Source: Faecalicatena faecalis
GTDB taxonomy: Bacteria > Bacillota > Clostridia > Lachnospirales > Lachnospiraceae
NCBI RefSeq assembly: GCF_012524165.2
Contig: NZ_JABACJ020000002.1
Span: 332,813 to 396,812, forward strand
DNA length: 64,000 bases
Direction: 5' to 3'
The position numbers and the translations under genes are program-made. The notes beneath the pieces were generated by a model. That model saw only the letters and a list, made by a program, of their open reading frames with translations. It was not told the DNA's origin and made no database searches. Position 1 is the stretch's first letter. Each line of letters starts with the position of its first letter. Shown in pieces: positions 1-8,848 of this stretch.

Positions 1-101
1 CCTGCTGATGAGACATGCCAAAGCGGATATTACAAATCCACTTTGCTGCTCCAAATCAACTTCGCCGCTTCCTTGATGAGGTGAAACAGGTTCTATCATA
101 A
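1..101 (+). other. Window-edge sequence, possible 3' end of a plus-strand gene
   Basis: A short plus-strand frame runs from ATG at 15 to TAA at 99-101 and ends LRRFLDEVKQVLS, directly before the large inverted repeat. Two stops (6-11) lie just upstream in the same frame, so if this is a gene end it is broken. Frame 1 is open from the window edge to TGA at 82-84. No family is recognised in either. Confidence 0.2.
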
Positions 102-164
102 ATGCCGGAGGACACGAATTTTTATTCATATCCTCCGGCATTTATACATTTATAATAGAACCTG
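87..164. terminator. Long inverted repeat downstream of mobB, probable operon terminator or intergenic repeat
   Basis: CAGGTTCTAT at 87-96 pairs with ATAGAACCTG at 155-164, and AAATGCCGGAGGA at 100-112 pairs with TCCTCCGGCATTT at 131-143, leaving an 18-base loop. It lies 25 bases past the mobB stop, so it probably ends the formate/molybdenum operon. The arms are longer than a usual terminator and there is no clean T run, so a small mobile repeat is also possible. Confidence 0.55.
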
Positions 165-188
165 AAAATCCCCGTCCCCAAATTTTCT

Positions 189-689
189 TCAGCTAAGATG
201 CAGACGGCAGAGAAGTCCTTCTATATCTTCGAATCCAACAGTCTCTTCTTCAAATTTTCCCTTTTCATAATCTGTTACAATCAAAATTCTCCCTTCCGGA
301 TTAGACACAGGCTGGTCAGAAATTCCATTTCGTACAAGTTCTATTTTAGGGTATTCACTATTTTTCATTCCTTCTATTATAATGAACTCCGCTTCCGGGA
401 ATTGGGATATCATCTCTTCGATTCCTGTATTACATTCTTCTTTTACCACCATAGAATGATGCGGAGAAAATACTGCGGTTCCATATGCCCCGGCTTTTTG
501 AAACCGGTCGCTGTCTGTCCCCGGCACATCACTTGAAAAATCATGTCCGTCATGCTTGATCACTGCTGTTTTCACGCCCTGTTCTGCAAGTCTGTGAACG
601 ATTTTCTCGATAAGTGTAGTTTTTCCCGAATTTTTCACACCACATACCACAAGTATTCTCTGATGTTTCTTTACAGCAATACTGTCCAT
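189..689 (-). CDS. mobB: Molybdopterin-guanine dinucleotide biosynthesis adaptor protein MobB
   Basis: A 166-residue P-loop protein. The Walker A motif GVKNSGKTT lies near residues 17-25, followed by the VIKHDGHDF segment and the SDRFQKAGA stretch typical of MobB. MobB binds GTP and assists MobA in attaching GMP to molybdopterin, which formate dehydrogenase needs. It is the last gene of the operon, and its ATG overlaps the end of moeA by 19 bases behind a GGGGGA ribosome binding site. The length is normal for a single-domain MobB. Confidence 0.93.
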   Translation of the reverse strand: MDSIAVKKHQRILVVCGVKNSGKTTLIEKIVHRLAEQGVKTAVIKHDGHDFSSDVPGTDSDRFQKAGAYGTAVFSPHHSMVVKEECNTGIEEMISQFPEAEFIIIEGMKNSEYPKIELVRNGISDQPVSNPEGRILIVTDYEKGKFEEETVGFEDIEGLLCRLHLS

Positions 690-1876
690 ACGTCGTCCCC
701 CTCATTTAAACGCTCAGATCCTGCCGGTATTTCAATCAGAGAATTACATCCACACATAGAACTCATAATGCCAGAGTCATTGGAGCCTGTTGTTAAAATT
801 GCCTTTCCTTCCCGATAATAACCGCGTACATATCTGGCGACACCACTTTTCTTTCCAAAACATCCGACCGCTTTCGCCTGTATTCTCTGTAATTCCAAAT
901 CCTTCCGCCTCATCATAAATGCCAAAAGAGGACGAACCAGCAATTCGAGATTCACTGCTGCCCCATAAGGATTTCCAGATAAACAGATCAATAATTTCCC
1001 CTGATACACCGCACATAAGGTAGGCATTCCAGGTTTTATCTCGATTTTCCAAAAGAGCTTCTCGCACCCCAGGATACTGATAACATCATGCATAATATCC
1101 TTTTTTCCTACTGAAACTCCGCCGGTCGTAATCACAATATCTGCTCTGCAGACGCCCTTCTGGATTTCTCTTGCTACTACATATGGATTGTCCTCCAGCC
1201 TTGTTCCGGAAATAATCTGAGCGCCCCACTGTCTTAACCTTGTTCCTAACGTATATAGATTGGAATCATATATTTTTCCTGCTTCCAGTGCCTCACCGGG
1301 AAGCACCAGTTCATCACCTGTTGTAATCAGCATGACCCTGGCCTGTCTGTACACCTCAAGTGAATCATACCCAAGACTTGCAAGTATTCCTGCTTCCACA
1401 GCGCCTATCATCGTATCCCTGGCAAGGATCACCTCTCCTTTTTTATAATCTTCTCCTTCAAAACAATAATTCTGCCATTTTTTCAGACTTTTATATACTG
1501 CAACTGTAACTTCACCATAATCCGTATCTTCCTGACGGATCACACAGTCTGCGCCATCAGGAATAGGGGCTCCTGTCATGATTCTCACTGCCATTCCTTT
1601 ACTGACATATTGACTGGATATATGCCCCGCAGTTACCTCATCTATCACGATAAGAGATACCGGATTTTCTTTTGCAGCATGCTTAATATCTTCACTTCTC
1701 AACGCATACCCATCCAGTGGAGAACGAGGAAACGGGGGCTGGCTGTGCTGTGCGACGATATCCCTGGCAATCACCCTTCCCACTGAATCCCACAGGGGTA
1801 TCACCTCCGTCTCATTTATTTGTTCTACTTTTTCAAGCAAGATATCTCTTGCCTGGTCAACCGTAATTCCCGACAT
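671..1876 (-). CDS. moeA: Molybdopterin molybdenumtransferase MoeA
   Basis: A 401-residue MoeA/GephyrinE protein that inserts molybdenum (or tungsten) into adenylylated molybdopterin. The N-terminal part contains PPFPRSPLDGYALR (near residues 47-60), the family's conserved loop. The middle has MTGAPIPDGADCVIRQEDT, and the MogA-like domain has TTGDELV and TTGGVSVGKKD. The start is set by AAAGGAGTAATAT before the ATG. It overlaps mobA by 52 bases and mobB by 19 bases, so translation is probably coupled. Its place beside fdhD and fdhF points to cofactor supply for that enzyme. Confidence 0.94.
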   Translation of the reverse strand: MSGITVDQARDILLEKVEQINETEVIPLWDSVGRVIARDIVAQHSQPPFPRSPLDGYALRSEDIKHAAKENPVSLIVIDEVTAGHISSQYVSKGMAVRIMTGAPIPDGADCVIRQEDTDYGEVTVAVYKSLKKWQNYCFEGEDYKKGEVILARDTMIGAVEAGILASLGYDSLEVYRQARVMLITTGDELVLPGEALEAGKIYDSNLYTLGTRLRQWGAQIISGTRLEDNPYVVAREIQKGVCRADIVITTGGVSVGKKDIMHDVISILGCEKLFWKIEIKPGMPTLCAVYQGKLLICLSGNPYGAAVNLELLVRPLLAFMMRRKDLELQRIQAKAVGCFGKKSGVARYVRGYYREGKAILTTGSNDSGIMSSMCGCNSLIEIPAGSERLNEGDDVWTVLL

Positions 1877-2463
1877 ATATTACTCCTTTTTCCAAAAAGC
1901 TTTTTCGCTTCCTGATATTCTTCCATTGTATTAATATTTTGCATCATCCAGGCAAACTTATCACTTTTAAGATTCAAATACATCACTCTCATTTTTTCCA
2001 AAGAGCATATTATTTTATAATTCTTCTTCTGAATCTGAGCCTCAAATACTTTGTGGGCACTGCTTTTATAAACAGCACTTAAAGGGTGGAGTCTTCCATT
2101 TACCACTGGCACAACTGCATCCGCCCCTTCCATATATTGTGCAAGATACCTGTAAAATTCGATCTGTAAGAATGGCATATCGCATGCCGCCACGAACACG
2201 GTATCCCCGCGGCACGCCCGAAGCCCTGCCTGAAGTCCTCCGATCGGTCCGCAGTCAGGATAGATGTCCTTAACAATCCCCCAGTCCTTATGTGTATCAT
2301 GTACGACATCCCCATATGAAACATTTATATTTCCACAGTCTTTTTTTAATTCTTTCCATATGATCTCCGTAAACGTGTTCTTTCCAAGCTCCATGTTTCC
2401 TTTATGAATCCCGCCCATTCTTCTGCTTTTCCCGCCGGCAAGAATTAATCCTTCTATTTTCAT
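1825..2463 (-). CDS. mobA: Molybdenum cofactor guanylyltransferase MobA
   Basis: A 212-residue nucleotidyltransferase with the N-terminal signature LILAGGKSRRMGG (residues 6-18) and the metal-binding VAACDMPFL. It joins GMP to molybdopterin to give the guanine dinucleotide form used by formate dehydrogenases of the DMSO reductase family. The start is supported by AGAGGAAAAGAGT before ATG. It lies within 62 bases of the fdhD 3' end and overlaps moeA by 52 bases. Its C-terminal tail past about residue 185 is unlike the core family, perhaps because of the overlap. Confidence 0.92.
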   Translation of the reverse strand: MKIEGLILAGGKSRRMGGIHKGNMELGKNTFTEIIWKELKKDCGNINVSYGDVVHDTHKDWGIVKDIYPDCGPIGGLQAGLRACRGDTVFVAACDMPFLQIEFYRYLAQYMEGADAVVPVVNGRLHPLSAVYKSSAHKVFEAQIQKKNYKIICSLEKMRVMYLNLKSDKFAWMMQNINTMEEYQEAKKLFGKRSNICRELRLTRQEISCLKK

Positions 2464-3250
2464 ACTCTTTTCCTCTGGAAAAATCCGTATATACTCTTAT
2501 CATATCCTGTCTGGCAGCCCCTATTAGTGTCAAACCATATTCTTCTGCCATTTCGATTCCGTCTGCAGTAGGTACTGCTTTTGATACAAGAACCGGAACT
2601 TTCGCCATCACCGCTTTCCTGACCATATCTGCTGGAATTCGTCCGCTTAAATATATGATACATTCGGGAAGCCCTATCCCATGGAGCAGAGCATAACCTG
2701 CCACTTTGTCAAATGCATTATGTCTTCCGATATCTTCACATTCAAATACGATTTTGTCTTCATGCCACAGGAAACAGCTGTGCATTGCCCAGGTTTTTTT
2801 ATGTACCGGTGTTCCCTGGGCAAAATGATCTGCAAGCTGGAATATCTGTTCTTCCTTCCATAACAAAGGCCTGACCGGATACATGTTCCTGTCTCCAGCG
2901 AAACCATTCCGGGTACATGAACCATCCCATTTCACCCGAAGCGTGACCTTATTTTCTTCTTCATTCAGTGAAATCTCTTCCATATCTTCCCTGCACTTCA
3001 CGATTCCCTTTGTGTAAAGATATCCTGCAGCAAGTTCCTCCAGATATTGCAAAGAACAGGTTATTGTTTCCAGCCTTATGCCATTGACACAGATATCCAG
3101 TGTGTGCTCCTTTAATACAGCCTGACTCTCTTCCCTGTAGATTGCGTCTCTGCCGATACGGGTATACACTATATTTTTATATAATTGATTTTCTTTCTCT
3201 AAAATAATTTCCACTCCTTCAAACAAACAGGCACCGCCTAGTTTTCCCAC
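2402..3250 (-). CDS. fdhD: Formate dehydrogenase accessory sulfurtransferase FdhD
   Basis: A 282-residue FdhD-family protein. FdhD passes sulfur from a cysteine desulfurase to the molybdenum cofactor of formate dehydrogenase. Family marks are AAGYLYTKGIV, ECEDIGRHNAFDKVAG, YLSGRIPADMV and KAVPTADGIEMAEEYGLTLIGAAR. The E. coli CxxC sulfur-carrying loop is not seen; the matching stretch has one cysteine (WDGSCTRNGF). As I recall, single-cysteine versions also occur among clostridial members. It starts 42 bases after fdhF and overlaps mobA by 62 bases. Confidence 0.92.
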   Translation of the reverse strand: MGKLGGACLFEGVEIILEKENQLYKNIVYTRIGRDAIYREESQAVLKEHTLDICVNGIRLETITCSLQYLEELAAGYLYTKGIVKCREDMEEISLNEEENKVTLRVKWDGSCTRNGFAGDRNMYPVRPLLWKEEQIFQLADHFAQGTPVHKKTWAMHSCFLWHEDKIVFECEDIGRHNAFDKVAGYALLHGIGLPECIIYLSGRIPADMVRKAVMAKVPVLVSKAVPTADGIEMAEEYGLTLIGAARQDMIRVYTDFSRGKEYENRRINSCRREKQKNGRDS

Positions 3251-3292
3251 CAGCGATGCCTGAATAATCCAATGCCACCGGCACGGTATTTC

Positions 3293-6001
3293 CTATTTGA
3301 TTTTCTGTACCTTAATTGCGCATACCTTATATTCCGGAGTGCTGGAAATTCCATCTAATGCATCATTCGTCAGCCAGTTTGCTCCACCCTCGATATAGTG
3401 GAACGGCATCCAGCATTCTCCTTCTCTTGTCTTATCTGACACATGGGCTTTGGCAGCTATGGTTCCTCTTCTCGAAGATATTTCTACCATCTCTTCATTC
3501 CGTATTCCCAATTTCAACGCATCATTGGTATTCATCTCAATAAAGGACTCCGGTGCGATCTGATGAATGCCTTCTGTTCTGTCCGTCATGGCACATGCAT
3601 TATAATGATAGAGAATTCGTCCCGTCATCAGAAGCAGCGGATACTCTTCATCCGGAAGCTCTACGGAACATTTGTATTCTGCCGGTCTGAAGTATCCCAG
3701 GCCTCTTGAAAATTTCCCTTCATGCATGATCGGCGTTCCCGGATGGTCTTTGCTAAAACACGGCCACTGTAATCCTCGCCCATCCACTTCTTTACTGTCC
3801 AGACGTTCATGGCTGATTCCTCCAAAGGAAGGAGTCACCAGAGAGATTTCTTCCATGATTTCTGCCGGAGTCAGATGTGGCTGTGGATAGCCCATACGTC
3901 TCATAATCTCTGTAAATATCCAGGTATCCGGTCTTGTCTCACCAGCAATTTCAACGGCTTTACGCACACGCTGCACACGGCGCTCTGTATTGGTAAATGT
4001 ACCCTCTTTCTCTGCGTAAGATCTTCCCGGAAGGATGACATCTGCAAGCTTCGCTGTCTCTGTCATAAATAATTCATCTATAACAAAGAAATCCAGAGAT
4101 TTAAGAGCATGTATCACATGTGCTGTATTCGGATCTGTTCTCACCGGATCTTCACCAAAGATAAAGAGACCCTTGATTTCTCCTGTAATCATCTTTGGAA
4201 AACAATCCGTTGCTTTCACGCCTACGTTTGGATTCAAAGTCGTATTCCATGCCTTTTCAAACTTTTCAACAATGCCCGGTGCGATGATATTCTGATATCC
4301 GGGGAACTGATTGGGAGATGCCCCCATATCGCATGCTCCCTGTACATTGTTCTGTCCACGGATCGGGTTCACACCGCATCCCGGGCGTCCCAGTTTTCCA
4401 GTCAGCATAGCAAGGTTCGAAAGAGACATAACGCCCTCTGTCCCTGTATGATGTTCTGTCACTCCAAGACAATACAGAATCGGTGCCCTGTCAGCCGTTG
4501 CATACATGCGGGCAGCTTCTCTTAAAATATCAGCATCAATACCGCAGATTCCGGCAACTTTGTCCGGAGTATACTCTCTCACGGCTTCTTTCACTGCTTC
4601 AAAGTTTTCTGTTCTTTCATGAATAAATGCTTCATCCAGAAGTCCTTCTTCTATAATAATGTGCATCATACCATTCGCAAATGCTACGTTAGTTCCCGGA
4701 CGTAATTTCAGATGTATGTCTGCTTTTTTTGCAAGATCAATTTCTCTTGGATCAACAACGATCAATTTGGTTCCCTTCTCAACCGCCTGACGAATCTGCA
4801 TACCGATGACCGGATGTGCATGTTCTGGATTTGAACCAACTAACATAATAACATCTGATTCATGAGTGATATCATAAATAGTATTTGTCATGGCTCCTGA
4901 GCCTAATGTGGTTGCCAGCCCGGCAACAGTAGGAGCATGTCAAACGCGGGCACAATTATCGGTATTGTTGCTCTCAAACACTGTCCGAACCATTTTCTGA
5001 AGCATATACACATCTTCATTGGTTGAACGTGAGCAGGCAAAACCAGCCAGTGCCTCACCTCCATAATTTTCTCTTAATTCTGTGAATTTGGAAGCCACAA
5101 GATCTAACGCTTCATCCCATGTTGCTCTCTCAAATTCTCCCGTATCTTTATTCTTAATCAGAGGATAACGGATTCTGTCTTCCTGATCTATGAAATCAAA
5201 GGAAGCACTTCGTCCCTTCACACACAGAAGTCCATGGTTGGACGGTCCGTCTGCTCCCTCTACATCCACAATCTTATTGTCTTTGACAATCAGATCCATC
5301 TGACATCCTGTAGCACAATGTGGACAAGTGGTACGTACACGTTTTGTCTCCCAGCCTCTGTAGTTCTTTTTACGCTTCTCAGTGATAGCGCCTGTAGGAC
5401 ATGCCTGTGCACAGTTACCGCAGGATTCACAAAGGGTGGTATCCCAGTCTGCACCAAAAGGAGCCTCGATAATATTGAACATTCCCGTCTTGCCAAGCGT
5501 GATAGCCTTCCTTCCTGTCACCTTGGCACATGTATTCACACATCTCTGGCAATGGATACAAAGCTCGGGATGATAACATAGGAATGGATGGCTGTCCTTT
5601 ACCGGACGTTCGATCTTCTTACGTGTCCCCACATATCTGGATTCTTCCACACCATATTCATAGCACAGTTCCTGTAATTCACATTCCCCGTTTTGTGGGC
5701 ATGAAAAACATCCTCTGTGATGATTTGATAATAGTAAATTTAAAATAGTCTTGCGTGCTTCTATCACTCTCTCGCTTTTTGTCTGTACATGCATCCCTTC
5801 TTTTACAAGAGTGTTGCAGGCAGTCGGAAGCTTATTCATACCTTCCACTTCTACCACACACATACGGCATGATCCAATTTCATTGACTTCTTTCATGTAA
5901 CACAGGGTCGGAATACGGATATTTACGGATTGCGCTGCTTCCAGAATTGTCATATCTTCGCCTGCTTCTACAGCTATCCCGTCTATATTAAGACAAATCA
6001 T
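3293..6001 (-). CDS. fdhF: Selenocysteine formate dehydrogenase catalytic subunit, read through in-frame TGA at 4940-4942
   Basis: This is one gene of 902 residues, although a plain translation splits it at TGA. The TGA codon (residue 354) sits in ARV-TGA-HAPTVAGL, which matches the CARVUHGPSVAGL selenocysteine site of FdhF, and a SECIS-like hairpin follows. From the N-terminus there are a 2Fe-2S domain (C34, C45, C48, C62), a NuoG-type His/Cys cluster, two 4Fe-4S ferredoxin motifs (CIHCQRC, CESCGNC), the CPHCATGC cluster and the molybdopterin domains. The start at 6001 has AAAGGAGG nine bases upstream and overlaps the previous stop as ATGA. It interconverts formate and CO2. The extra clusters suggest soluble NAD(P)-linked electron transfer through the upstream flavoprotein. 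Confidence 0.95.
4911..4942 (-). promoter_or_regulatory. Selenocysteine codon and bacterial SECIS-like hairpin in fdhF
   Basis: TGA is at 4942-4940 on the minus strand. Twelve bases later, GTTGCC (4927-4922) and GGCAAC (4916-4911) form a perfect 6-bp stem around the five-base loop GGGCT. This is the size and position of the E. coli fdhF SECIS, where SelB binds a loop containing GGUCU. The downstream frame stays open for 549 codons with normal molybdopterin-oxidoreductase content, so the TGA is recoded rather than terminal. Confidence 0.9.
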
Positions 6002-7836
6002 GCGTCTCTGCCTCCTTTCAGTACCCCACATCCAAAGTGGTCACAGCGCAAGCAGCGGTTTGCCTCCTGCATAGCCTCTTCATATGTGTAAGGGTTTTCA
6101 ACATGCTCAAAATCATGTTTCCGGATATATGCCGGACGTTCTGTAATATTGGCGCGCCCTGTCGGAATCCGGTTATTTTCTTTTGGGTCCGGGACACGAG
6201 CTTCACAATACAGTTTATGATGATATCCCAGATATTCATCAATGTTATGAGCAGCAACCTTTCCTGCCGCAATAGCACGAATGGCTGTTGCCGGAGCTGT
6301 AGCACAGTCGCCTCCTGCAAAGACACCCGGCTTATTCAATACCGCCGTATCTAATCCTGCTTTAAATACGCCCCGTTCTGCTTCCATGCCGAATTCCTCG
6401 AACGGACGGCTTATAATATCCTGGCCTACCGCGATCAGAATCACATCACAGGGAATTCTTTGTGGCTCCTTGTTTGCATCCACAGGGCTTGGCCGCCCAG
6501 CTTTATCGTAAGGACCAATCATCTGTGGCTGTACGATCAATGCAGAACATGCTCCCTCGACAGTTTTCTCGATGGATTTCGGCGCCTGTAAGGTGATCAG
6601 CTCAATCCCTTCCATAACTGCAGATTCGATCTCTGTATCTAATGCCGTCATATCTTCCTGCCTTCTCCGATATACAATACGGACCTCTTTTGCCTTACAG
6701 CGTACAGCACTCCTCGCTGCATCCATGGCAACATTTCCGCCGCCGATCACAACAACATTCTTGCCACTATAATCCGGCTTTTCCCCATTTCCTATGCGGT
6801 CCAGCATCTCAACTGCAGATTCCACATTCTCTGCATCGATCCCATCCAGCCTGAGCTTCTTGCCTGCCTGGGCTCCGATTGCCACAAACATAGCATCATA
6901 TTCTTCATATACGTCTTCAACCGGAATCTCTGTTCCTACCTTTGCTTCATATCTGACTTCAATATCGCCTGCTGACAGAATTGCCCGGATATCCTCATCC
7001 AGACGGTCTTTCGGAAAACGATAATTCGGAATTCCATAACGGAGCATGCCGCCTAATTTTTTCTGCCTCTCGAAGATGGTTACTTTATGTCCCATCAGTC
7101 CAAGGAAATATGCCGCTGTCATACCGGCTGGACCGCCGCCGATAACTGCTACCTTTTTTCCCGTAGAACGGTTTGCCTTGGGAACTGCCACCTGATCAGC
7201 TGCCACCTGATCCACGATGTATTTTTTTAAGCCCCGGATATTGATGGCATCGTCAATAATATTACGCCGGCATCTCTGCTCACAGGGATGCTCGCATATC
7301 ATGGCACATGCCGTTGGAAGCGGATTATCTTTTCGTATCAGATTCACAGCTCCTGCATAATCCTCTTCACCGATTAGGGCAATGTAGCCCGGAATATCTA
7401 CATGCGCCGGGCAGAGATTAATGCACGGCACCTTCTGCCCCATCCCGCCCAGACATTCATGATTTAAAATATGACTTTCATATTCTTCATAAAATACATC
7501 CAGCCCGTCAAGAACTTCTGTCGCTGTCTGATAACCGATGGCACAATCCGCTGTATCTCTGATCATCGCTGCCAGAGAACGCATATGCTCCAGTACCTCC
7601 ATCGTCGCATCTCCTTCTAATACCTTTCGAAGAAGAACTTCCAGCTGCGGCAGCCCGTCCCTGCATGGAACACATTTTCCACAAGTCTGGTTTTTCGATG
7701 CTACCAGAAGTGAAAGCTGTACCGTTAAAGGGCAGGTTCCCGGAGGATATGCTTTCACTTTTGTTTCAAATGTTTCCAAAAGTCTGCCAATCTTCACATC
7801 GCAGCTTTGCGGATCTGCCAGAAAAATCTTACTCAT
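5998..7836 (-). CDS. NuoF C-terminal/GltD-type FAD-dependent NAD(P) oxidoreductase, formate dehydrogenase partner
   Basis: A 612-residue fusion. Residues 1-130 match only the 4Fe-4S C-terminal part of NuoF (C52, C55, C58, C98 in CGKCVPCRDG...C); the FMN/NADH part of NuoF is absent. The rest is a GltD-like module with CINLCPAHVDIPGY and CEHPCEQRCRR cluster cysteines, an FAD site (VIGGGPAGMTAAYF) and an NAD(P) site (VIGGGNVAMDAARSAVR). It probably moves electrons between NAD(P)H and FdhF. It overlaps fdhF by four bases (ATGA) and focA by eight. Whether NADH or NADPH is used cannot be read here. Confidence 0.85.
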   Translation of the reverse strand: MSKIFLADPQSCDVKIGRLLETFETKVKAYPPGTCPLTVQLSLLVASKNQTCGKCVPCRDGLPQLEVLLRKVLEGDATMEVLEHMRSLAAMIRDTADCAIGYQTATEVLDGLDVFYEEYESHILNHECLGGMGQKVPCINLCPAHVDIPGYIALIGEEDYAGAVNLIRKDNPLPTACAMICEHPCEQRCRRNIIDDAINIRGLKKYIVDQVAADQVAVPKANRSTGKKVAVIGGGPAGMTAAYFLGLMGHKVTIFERQKKLGGMLRYGIPNYRFPKDRLDEDIRAILSAGDIEVRYEAKVGTEIPVEDVYEEYDAMFVAIGAQAGKKLRLDGIDAENVESAVEMLDRIGNGEKPDYSGKNVVVIGGGNVAMDAARSAVRCKAKEVRIVYRRRQEDMTALDTEIESAVMEGIELITLQAPKSIEKTVEGACSALIVQPQMIGPYDKAGRPSPVDANKEPQRIPCDVILIAVGQDIISRPFEEFGMEAERGVFKAGLDTAVLNKPGVFAGGDCATAPATAIRAIAAGKVAAHNIDEYLGYHHKLYCEARVPDPKENNRIPTGRANITERPAYIRKHDFEHVENPYTYEEAMQEANRCLRCDHFGCGVLKGGRDA

Positions 7837-8683
7837 CTTTGTTTCCTCCTAATTTTTCTGCTTGTTTGCTTTTTCTAAGAAATAAGAACCAGTAGACACA
7901 GCCCACACAGAGCGCACCGCCTACAATATTTCCAAGGGTGACCGGTAAAAGATTTGCTCCGAAGAACCCCTTCCATGTAATGACATCCATGTTGACATTG
8001 ACTTCCGCTGCCGCCTTCGCATACTCCGGAACATTTTTAGCAAAAAGTCCTGCTCCTATGTAGTACATATTTGCCACACTATGTTCAAAACCGCAGAGAA
8101 CAAAGATCATAATCGGGAAAAATAATCCTATGATCTTTCCTGCCACATCCTTTGCCGCAAAGGCAATCCAGACTGCCAGACACACAAGGAAGTTACAGAA
8201 GATTCCTTTGATAAATGCTTGGGAAAATGAAAGAGTACATTTCCCGGCTGCAGCACTCATTGCAGAAACCGCCATGCCATTTCCAAAAAGTCCGAACTGA
8301 TTGGAATATACCATACCCGCTGCAACTAAGAGTCCTCCGATCATATTTCCGATGTACACAACAATCCAGTTTTTTAACATACCACCCGCTGTAATCTCCT
8401 TTTCCAGGAGAGGAATCGTTAACATACAGTTTCCTGTGAACAACTCGCTTCCTGCCAAAAGAACCATAGTAAGTCCCCCCGGGAAAATACATGCTCCGAC
8501 AAATTTTCCGACAGACGCCATCGGAATGGACACTGCCGCAGTTGTTGCACCAACGCCTCCCAGCGCAATGAATGCGCCTGCCATGACAGCGAGAAGCAGC
8601 ATTTTCGGAATCGGCGTATTTACTTTTCCTTTTCCAATCGCAACATAATTTTTCGTTATTTCAGCAGGTGAAAACATATTCAT
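7829..8683 (-). CDS. focA: Formate/nitrite transporter family channel (FocA-like)
   Basis: A 284-residue FNT-family membrane protein with about six transmembrane segments. Family marks include AGAFIALGG near the N-terminus, ELFTGN in the second third and the later GFEHSVANMYYIGAG, which carries the central pore histidine. Such proteins pass formate across the membrane. It is the first gene of the formate operon, directly followed by the electron-transfer and catalytic subunits, which favours formate over nitrite as substrate. The start has AGGAGGTATATATT before ATG. Confidence 0.92.
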   Translation of the reverse strand: MNMFSPAEITKNYVAIGKGKVNTPIPKMLLLAVMAGAFIALGGVGATTAAVSIPMASVGKFVGACIFPGGLTMVLLAGSELFTGNCMLTIPLLEKEITAGGMLKNWIVVYIGNMIGGLLVAAGMVYSNQFGLFGNGMAVSAMSAAAGKCTLSFSQAFIKGIFCNFLVCLAVWIAFAAKDVAGKIIGLFFPIMIFVLCGFEHSVANMYYIGAGLFAKNVPEYAKAAAEVNVNMDVITWKGFFGANLLPVTLGNIVGGALCVGCVYWFLFLRKSKQAEKLGGNKDE

Positions 8684-8742
8684 AATATATACCTCCTCTT
8701 TTCCTTTTTTTCTATCATAAACCTCCCGTTGTCTATACGAAT

Positions 8743-8756
8743 TGTATAAATATACA
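8743..8756. promoter_or_regulatory. Palindrome TGTATA-AA-TATACA in the focA/regulator intergenic region
   Basis: A perfect 6-bp dyad with a 2-base centre lies 60 bases upstream of focA and 93 bases upstream of the divergent regulator. It is AT-rich and overlaps TATACAAT-like sequence on the minus strand, so it may be the focA -10 region, an operator, or both. No minus-strand -35 stands out. Confidence 0.4.
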
Positions 8757-8781
8757 TTTTTACCTCTCCTTTAATATGCAC

Positions 8782-8809
8782 TTGACATATTGACAGACTA
8801 TACTATAAT
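8782..8809 (+). promoter_or_regulatory. Sigma-A type promoter for the PucR-like regulator
   Basis: TTGACA at 8782-8787 and TATAAT at 8804-8809, with a 16-base spacer, lie about 40 bases upstream of the regulator start at 8849. Both hexamers are consensus. A second TTGACA overlaps inside the spacer (near 8791), but it is too close to the -10 to be used with it. Confidence 0.7.
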
Positions 8810-8848
8810 TTTAACTATCACTGTTTTCGAACGATAAGGAGCTGTAAC

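Noticed and set aside
3293..4891. Treating the fdhF C-terminal part as a separate gene starting at ATG 4891
   Set aside because: The TGA context and SECIS show one continuous selenoprotein; no ribosome binding site fits that ATG and the part before it would lack the active site.
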